Below the pieces are notes generated by a model. The model ran no database searches. It was not told the origin of the DNA and worked only from the letters and a program-made list of their open reading frames with translations. The position numbers and the translations under genes are program-made. A stretch of DNA of 9,528 nt from an uncultured Actinomycetes bacterium (lineage in GTDB: Bacteria; Actinomycetota; Acidimicrobiia; Acidimicrobiales; Microtrichaceae), in contig CAJANQ010000422.1 of the NCBI GenBank assembly GCA_903941145.1, forward strand, positions 1 to 9,528. The letters run 5' to 3'. Positions 4,972 to 9,528 of the stretch are shown in pieces; positions within the stretch are counted from its first letter, which is position 1; every line of letters begins with the position of its first letter.

Positions 4972-7900
4972 GTGTCGTCCGCAGAGGACGACGGCGCGCT
5001 CGAGTTCTCGGTGGTCGACGCCGTCCCCGACGAGGTCGCCGAGTCCCGCCCGGCCGGGCCGGAGTCCGGCGCAGACGCAGACGCCGGCGGCGCCGACGAC
5101 GAGGCAGAGGACGCCAAGTGGGGCCTGGGCCCGTCGGAGCCGCTCATCGGGTTCGGCGCTCCGCCCGTGGTCGCCGTCGTGGTCACCAAGGACGCCGGCG
5201 ACTGGTTCGCCGAGACCTGTGCCTCGCTCGCAGCGCAGGACTACGAGAGCCTGTCGGTCCTGGTCATCGACAACGGCGGCACGGTGGACCCGTCCGGCGT
5301 CGTTGCCGAGCACCTGCCGTCCGGGTTCGTGAAGCGGCTGGAGGAGGACCGGGGGTTCTCGACCGCCGCCAACGACGTCATCAGCTCCGTCGAGGGCGCG
5401 CCGTTCCTGCTGTTCCTCCACGACGACGTGCGGCTGGAGCCGTCGGCCGTGACCGAGCTGGTGGCCGAGGCGTTCCGCGCCAACGCCGGCATCGTCGGCC
5501 CAAAGCTGGTCGACTGGGATCGTCCGGACCGGCTCAGGTCGGTCGGGGTCATGGTCGACCCGTACGGGTTTGCCTCGGAGGTCGCCGAGCCGGGCGAGCT
5601 CGACCAGTCGCAGCACGACCTGGCCCGCGAGGTGTTCGCCGTCTCGGGCGCCTGCCTGCTGGTGCGCGCCGACCTGTTCACCGCGATCGGCGGCTTCTCT
5701 GAGTCCGTGCCCTACTTCGGCGAGGACACCGACCTCTGTTGGCGGGCCCACACCGCCGGCGCGTCGGTGCAGCTCTGCCCCCGGGCCACCGTGGCGCACC
5801 GGGGCCGGTTCGAGGATCGTCGCGACGTCGAGGACCCGGAGCGCACGCTGCTGCAGCACCAGGCCCGTTCGATGCTGACCAACTACTCCGGCCGTCGACT
5901 GCTGGTGGCAGCCCCCGCGGCGTTCCTGCTGTCGCTCGTGGACCTGCTGGGCTCGCTCGTGCTGGGCCGCTTCGACCGCGCCAGCGACATCGCCGCGGCC
6001 TACGGCGGCAACCTGCTGGGCCTGCCCGCCCTGCTCCGCGACCGCCGCCGGGTGGCGAAGTCCCGCCGGGTGCCGGACTCCTCGTACCTGCCGCTCATGC
6101 GCCAGGGCAGCTCCCGGCTCCGCACGCTCGTGCGCGGCGCCGAGCAGGAGAACCGCCTGCTGGCCGCATCCCAGGCCGGCCGCTCCTACATCCGCTCGCT
6201 CGACGACGGCCCCAACCGGCTCGCGCTCGGCCTCGGCGCCGCGGCCCTCGTGCTGGCGCTCCTGGGTGCCCGCAACCTGCTCACCGGCCCGCTGCCGGTG
6301 CTCCGGGAGTTCGTCGACCTGGGGAGCTCGGGCCCCAGGCTCGTCTCGCAGTGGTGGGTCGCCTGGCGAGACGCCGGGGTGGGGGAGTCCTCGGTCCCGC
6401 CGGGCTTCGTCCCCGTCATGGGCGTCCTGTCCACCCTGATGTTCGGCTCGACCGGCGCGGCGTGGCGCGTGTTCGTGCTGCTGCTCCTGCTGCTCGGCGG
6501 CGTCGGCAGCTGGAAGCTCGTCGGCCAGGACCGGCCGCTCCCGGCGCGGGTCGGGGCGATGGTCGTCTACACGCTCAGCCCGGTGGCGCTCGGGGCGATG
6601 GGCACCGGCCGGCTGCAGGCCCTCGTGGCGTACGCGGCCGCGCCGTGGCTGCTGCGCCGGGTGGCCCGGGACGCCGGCGTCGCCCCGTTCGGCGACGCGT
6701 CGACCCGTCGGTTCTCGTTCCGCCAGCTGGGCGGCACGGCGCTCCTGCTGGGACTGGTCGCGTCGCTCAGCCCGCTCGGGGCCGTGCTCCTGGTCGTGAC
6801 GCTGCTGGTCATGGCCGCTGCGCCGGCGCTGCTCGGCGACGCCGCGGGTGCCGCCCGCATGGTCCGCTCCGTGCTGCTCCCTGCTGCCGCCGCCGCAGCG
6901 CTCAACCTGCCCTGGATCGTCCAGTGGGTCCTGCGCGGGGACATGGCGTCGCTCACCGGGGTCTGGAAGGGCTCGGGGGCCATGCCGTCGGCCGCGCAGA
7001 TCGTCACCGGCAGCGTCGGGTCGGTGCAGACCGGCTGGTGGGGCTGGGGCGTCGTGGCCGCTGCGCTGTTCGGGCTGCTGGCCGGCAGGGGCTGGCGCTT
7101 CGCCTGGTCGGCGACGGCCTGGGTGCTCGCCCTGGTCGTCTGGGTCCTGGTCGTGCTCCTGGCCCGCAGCGGCTACCTGGCCGGGGCCGGCCCCGAGCTG
7201 TTCCTCGTGCCGGCCGCCCTGGCGATGGCGGTCGCCGTGGCGATGAGCGCCACCGCGTTCACCGACGACGTCGTGGGCAGCGACTTCGGCGCCAACCAGA
7301 TCCTGGCCATCGTCGCCGGCGGGGCGCTCATGCTGTCGGTGGTGCCGGTCGCGGTCGCCTCGCTCGACGGCCGCTGGTACCAGCCCCGCGGCGACTTCGG
7401 CCGCCTGCTCCGCACGGTCGACACCGGCGACTCGTTCCGCTCGCTGTGGATCGGTGACCCCGACGTACTCCCCGTTGCCGGGTGGCAGCTCAACGACGGG
7501 ACCGGCCTGGCCGTGGGCCTGAGCGAAGGGCTCGACCCGCTCGTGACCCAGCGGTTCCGCCTGGACGGCGGTCCGGGTGTGCGTCAGCTGCAGCAGGCTG
7601 TCGACGCGGCCCTTGAGGGCGGCACCGACCGGCTCGGACAGCTCCTGGCGCCCATGGGCATCAAGTACGTGGTCGTGGTCGACCGCCCGGCGCCCGAGCC
7701 GTTCGCGCCCCGTGAGGTCCCGGTACCCGCCGGCGCCCTCTCCGCACTGCGTGAGCAGCTCGACCTGGTCGAGGTGCCCACCAACCCGGCCGTCGCACTC
7801 TTCAAGAACCCCGGCGTCTGGCCGCTGCGCTCCGACGTCACCAAGCTCGAGCTGCCGGCCAACGGCGTCCCGACGCTCAAGGGCCAGCTGGCGCTTCCGC

Positions 7901-8325
7901 CGACGACCCCACCCGCCGTGCTGGGCCGCGAGCCGTCGACCAACGTGAGCGGCAAGGTGCCGGGCGACTCGCAGGTGGCGCAGGCCGTCAGCGGCGACCC
8001 GGCGTGGTCGCTCACCGTGGACGGCACCGAGGTCACGCGCTCCGACCTGTTCGGGTGGGGCCAGAGTTTCACGGTGAAGGGCAAGGGCGGTACCGCCACG
8101 CTTGCATGGTCCACCCCGCAGTTCTCGCGGCTGCTGCAGCTGGGCCAGGTCCTGGTCCTCGTCGTCCTACTCGCCATGACGTTCGGCGGCAGCCGGCTCG
8201 TGCCCCGCGGCCGCCGCAAGGACGCCGACCAGGCTGCGTCGCCGGTCGTCGTGGTGGAGGAGCCCGAGGACATGGCGCCGCTCGGCGACGGTACGGGCTC
8301 CGGCGTGGCCGGGGGTGACGCATGA
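4972..8325 (+). CDS. GT2 glycosyltransferase fused to a polytopic (AftD/GT-C-like) membrane module with an extracytoplasmic domain
   Basis: A 1117-residue membrane glycosyltransferase, probably building an envelope glycan. Seen in order: an acidic, low-complexity leader (residues 1-50, 16 Asp/Glu); a GT2 domain at about 64-290 starting PPVVAVVVTKDAG, with the metal-binding-type HDDV (150-153), SGACLLVR (225-232), and GFSE...YFGEDTDLCWRA (241-259) holding the ED acceptor-activating motif; a first hydrophobic segment near 309-331; a basic cytosolic stretch (355-415); then about ten hydrophobic segments between 417 and 795. A roughly 260-residue, mostly polar domain follows (796-1055), then one membrane span (1056-1071) and a charged tail. 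The order around 478-565 (a PxGFVPVMG loop, a hydrophobic span, YTLSP, then AAPWLL) recalls AftD-type arabinofuranosyltransferases, by memory only. The GT2 part resembles WbbL-type rhamnosyltransferases. It overlaps the next gene by ATGA. The start is uncertain: GTG 4972 lacks a clear ribosome site and the open frame continues upstream to 4873 without ATG, GTG or TTG. Confidence 0.85.
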   Translation: MSSAEDDGALEFSVVDAVPDEVAESRPAGPESGADADAGGADDEAEDAKWGLGPSEPLIGFGAPPVVAVVVTKDAGDWFAETCASLAAQDYESLSVLVIDNGGTVDPSGVVAEHLPSGFVKRLEEDRGFSTAANDVISSVEGAPFLLFLHDDVRLEPSAVTELVAEAFRANAGIVGPKLVDWDRPDRLRSVGVMVDPYGFASEVAEPGELDQSQHDLAREVFAVSGACLLVRADLFTAIGGFSESVPYFGEDTDLCWRAHTAGASVQLCPRATVAHRGRFEDRRDVEDPERTLLQHQARSMLTNYSGRRLLVAAPAAFLLSLVDLLGSLVLGRFDRASDIAAAYGGNLLGLPALLRDRRRVAKSRRVPDSSYLPLMRQGSSRLRTLVRGAEQENRLLAASQAGRSYIRSLDDGPNRLALGLGAAALVLALLGARNLLTGPLPVLREFVDLGSSGPRLVSQWWVAWRDAGVGESSVPPGFVPVMGVLSTLMFGSTGAAWRVFVLLLLLLGGVGSWKLVGQDRPLPARVGAMVVYTLSPVALGAMGTGRLQALVAYAAAPWLLRRVARDAGVAPFGDASTRRFSFRQLGGTALLLGLVASLSPLGAVLLVVTLLVMAAAPALLGDAAGAARMVRSVLLPAAAAAALNLPWIVQWVLRGDMASLTGVWKGSGAMPSAAQIVTGSVGSVQTGWWGWGVVAAALFGLLAGRGWRFAWSATAWVLALVVWVLVVLLARSGYLAGAGPELFLVPAALAMAVAVAMSATAFTDDVVGSDFGANQILAIVAGGALMLSVVPVAVASLDGRWYQPRGDFGRLLRTVDTGDSFRSLWIGDPDVLPVAGWQLNDGTGLAVGLSEGLDPLVTQRFRLDGGPGVRQLQQAVDAALEGGTDRLGQLLAPMGIKYVVVVDRPAPEPFAPREVPVPAGALSALREQLDLVEVPTNPAVALFKNPGVWPLRSDVTKLELPANGVPTLKGQLALPPTTPPAVLGREPSTNVSGKVPGDSQVAQAVSGDPAWSLTVDGTEVTRSDLFGWGQSFTVKGKGGTATLAWSTPQFSRLLQLGQVLVLVVLLAMTFGGSRLVPRGRRKDADQAASPVVVVEEPEDMAPLGDGTGSGVAGGDA
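8311..8317 (+). promoter_or_regulatory. Ribosome binding site of the DUF5719-like gene
   Basis: GGGGGTG is one mismatch from GGAGGTG and ends four bases before ATG 8322, inside the end of the glycosyltransferase gene. It fixes the start of the overlapping downstream gene and supports coupled translation. Confidence 0.65.
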
Positions 8326-9528
8326 ACCGGCGCCGCCTGCTGCTGGTCGGAGTGGTCGTGGTCCTGCTCGTCGCCCTGGTGGCGTTCTGGGGCGGCCGCC
8401 CCGACCCTGTCGCCAACGACGTGGTCCGGCCCGACGTCCCCACGGCCGGGGCGAAGGGGAACCTGTCGTCGACCTGGTTCTGCGCCGCCGGTGCACTGAG
8501 TGCGAGCCAGCCGGCCCGCCACACCGTGTTCCTCACCAACCCCACCTCCCGGCCCGCGGTCGTGACGCTGAACGGGTTCAGCCAGACGGCCCGGCTCGGC
8601 GCCAAGCAGGTCCTGGTGGGACCGGCTTCGTCGGCCACCGCCGACGTCGACGAGCTGTTCGGTGCTGGCGCGTCGGTCATGGTCGAGTCGCCGGTCGCCC
8701 CGCTGTCGGCCGCCCACCGTCTCCAGACCAGCACGTACGCCGACCAGGTGGCCTGCGCCACGGCCACCTCGGACCGCTGGTACTTCATGTCGCAGGCCAC
8801 CGTGCGCGGTGCGGGCGCGACGCTGGTCCTCTTCAACCCGTTCTCGGTGGACGCCGGCGCCGACGTGCGCATCGGTCTCGACAGCGGGGTGCGCAGCCCG
8901 CGGGCCCTCAACGGGATCGTCGTGCCCGCCGGCCAGACCCGCTACGTGGCGCTCGGCGAGTCGGTGCAGCGCCGAGAGGCGTTCACCGCCACCGTGCAGA
9001 TGCGTTCCGGCCGGCTGGTGGCCGAGACCGTGCAGGTCTACGACGGCACCAACGGCCCTCGCGGCATGCGGATGCAGCTTGGCGTGCCGAAGGCCCGCAC
9101 CAGCTGGTCGTTCGCCGGCGGGTTCACCGGCGCGAACGCGTCAGAGCAGGTCGTGCTCCACAACCCGGGCCGGTCCACGGTGACGGCGCTCGTCCAGGTG
9201 ACGCCCTTCGGCGGCGCCGCCAACCCGCCCGACCCGTTCGAGGTCGAGGTCCCGCCGCTGCGGTTCACCACGCTGGACCTGGGGGGCGAGTCCCGGGTCC
9301 CCGGCGTCGGGTACCACTCCGTCGACGTGCAGTCCGACGCCCCGGTGGTCGTGGCCCGCACCAACACCCTCACCGGTGCGCCGGGTGCCGGCCAGGAGGG
9401 TGTCCCGACACGTCCGGCCCTCACCCGTGGCACCGCAGTGAGCACGGGGACCCCGGTCCAGGCCACCGACTGGCTCGTCCCTGCGGTCCGTACCGGCCCG
9501 GCCCAGCGGTCGGTCGTCCTGGTGCACA
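8322..9528 (+). CDS. Membrane-anchored extracytoplasmic repeat protein, DUF5719-like (3' end cut by window)
   Basis: The first 402 residues of a protein that runs off the right edge with no stop. Its biochemical function is unknown. Seen: a short basic start (MNRRR), a single hydrophobic span at about residues 6-23 with no lipobox, then a wholly extracytoplasmic-looking, Val/Ala/Gly/Thr-rich beta-type sequence. Two cysteines, Cys54 (STWFCAAG) and Cys145 (QVACAT), could form a disulfide outside the cell. A module recurs: a Trp-containing lead (Trp52, Trp153, Trp262, Trp384) followed 19-21 residues later by a V-x-L-x-NP strand (NP at 73, 172 and 281). I recognise this style as DUF5719, a family I recall beside actinobacterial cell-wall glycosyltransferase genes. 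The ATG overlaps the glycosyltransferase stop as ATGA and has a good ribosome site, so the two proteins are probably made together. A role as a partner of the membrane glycosyltransferase is inference. Confidence 0.85.
   Translation, partial: MNRRRLLLVGVVVVLLVALVAFWGGRPDPVANDVVRPDVPTAGAKGNLSSTWFCAAGALSASQPARHTVFLTNPTSRPAVVTLNGFSQTARLGAKQVLVGPASSATADVDELFGAGASVMVESPVAPLSAAHRLQTSTYADQVACATATSDRWYFMSQATVRGAGATLVLFNPFSVDAGADVRIGLDSGVRSPRALNGIVVPAGQTRYVALGESVQRREAFTATVQMRSGRLVAETVQVYDGTNGPRGMRMQLGVPKARTSWSFAGGFTGANASEQVVLHNPGRSTVTALVQVTPFGGAANPPDPFEVEVPPLRFTTLDLGGESRVPGVGYHSVDVQSDAPVVVARTNTLTGAPGAGQEGVPTRPALTRGTAVSTGTPVQATDWLVPAVRTGPAQRSVVLVH

Noticed and set aside
4729..5859. N-terminal extension of the rmd frame upstream of GTG 4728
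   Set aside because: It would cross the divergent intergenic region and lie antisense to the glycosyltransferase gene. The protein starting at GTG 4728 is already full length for the family.
5739..7457. 572-codon plus-strand frame inside the glycosyltransferase gene
   Set aside because: An Arg/Pro/Gly/Ala-rich out-of-frame shadow of the GT/membrane fusion, which has clear motifs in its own frame.
7584..8717. 377-codon minus-strand frame at the glycosyltransferase-DUF5719 junction
   Set aside because: Antisense to two overlapping genes with good coding features; no motif and no ribosome site noticed.
1..9528. tRNA or rRNA genes, insertion sequences, CRISPR arrays, attachment sites
   Set aside because: No cloverleaf-like gene, transposase motif, regularly spaced repeat or terminal repeat pair was seen on either strand. 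All seven genes look native, with uniform composition.

Overview
The window is very GC-rich, gene-dense DNA whose wobble positions are almost all G or C. It carries coenzyme F420 biosynthesis genes and a DUF5719-type surface protein, which points to a high-GC actinomycete. Class Acidimicrobiia is my best guess for the lineage, but that is inference. There are seven protein genes, the last cut by the right edge. No stretch over 300 bases lacks a gene, and I saw no tRNA, rRNA, mobile element or CRISPR array.

Left block, minus strand (read right to left): cofD/fbiA (2681-1692) and cofE (1692-982) carry out two late steps of F420 assembly. Their stop and start codons share one base, and a strong ribosome binding site lies inside the end of cofD. 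A classical short-chain dehydrogenase (943-74) follows 38 bases later. A 52-nt palindrome (1-52) sits just past the end of this unit.

Middle block, minus strand: a GDP-6-deoxy-4-keto-mannose reductase-like gene (rmd, 4728-3817) is followed by GDP-mannose 4,6-dehydratase (gmd, 3752-2772). Together they should convert GDP-mannose to GDP-D-rhamnose. A second palindrome of almost the same size (2700-2752) lies between gmd and cofD.

Right block, plus strand, divergent across a 243-bp region: a 1117-residue protein fuses a cytoplasmic GT2 glycosyltransferase to a polytopic membrane module and an extracytoplasmic domain (4972-8325). It overlaps by four bases (ATGA) a membrane-anchored, repeat-built extracytoplasmic protein that I recognise as DUF5719-like (8322 to beyond 9528).

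Taken together this looks like a cell-envelope glycan locus. A nucleotide-sugar pathway supplies an activated deoxyhexose, and a large glycosyltransferase/membrane fusion with a surface partner probably uses it. The locus lies next to F420 genes in an arrangement reminiscent of the mycobacterial fbiA-fbiB / whiB2 / manB / wbbL1 / rmlD neighbourhood, but with GDP-linked rather than dTDP-linked rhamnose genes. The observations most worth following are the two matched 52-53 nt palindromes, the GT2/membrane fusion with its overlapping partner, the cofE that lacks the FbiB reductase domain, and the internal repeat of the DUF5719-like protein.
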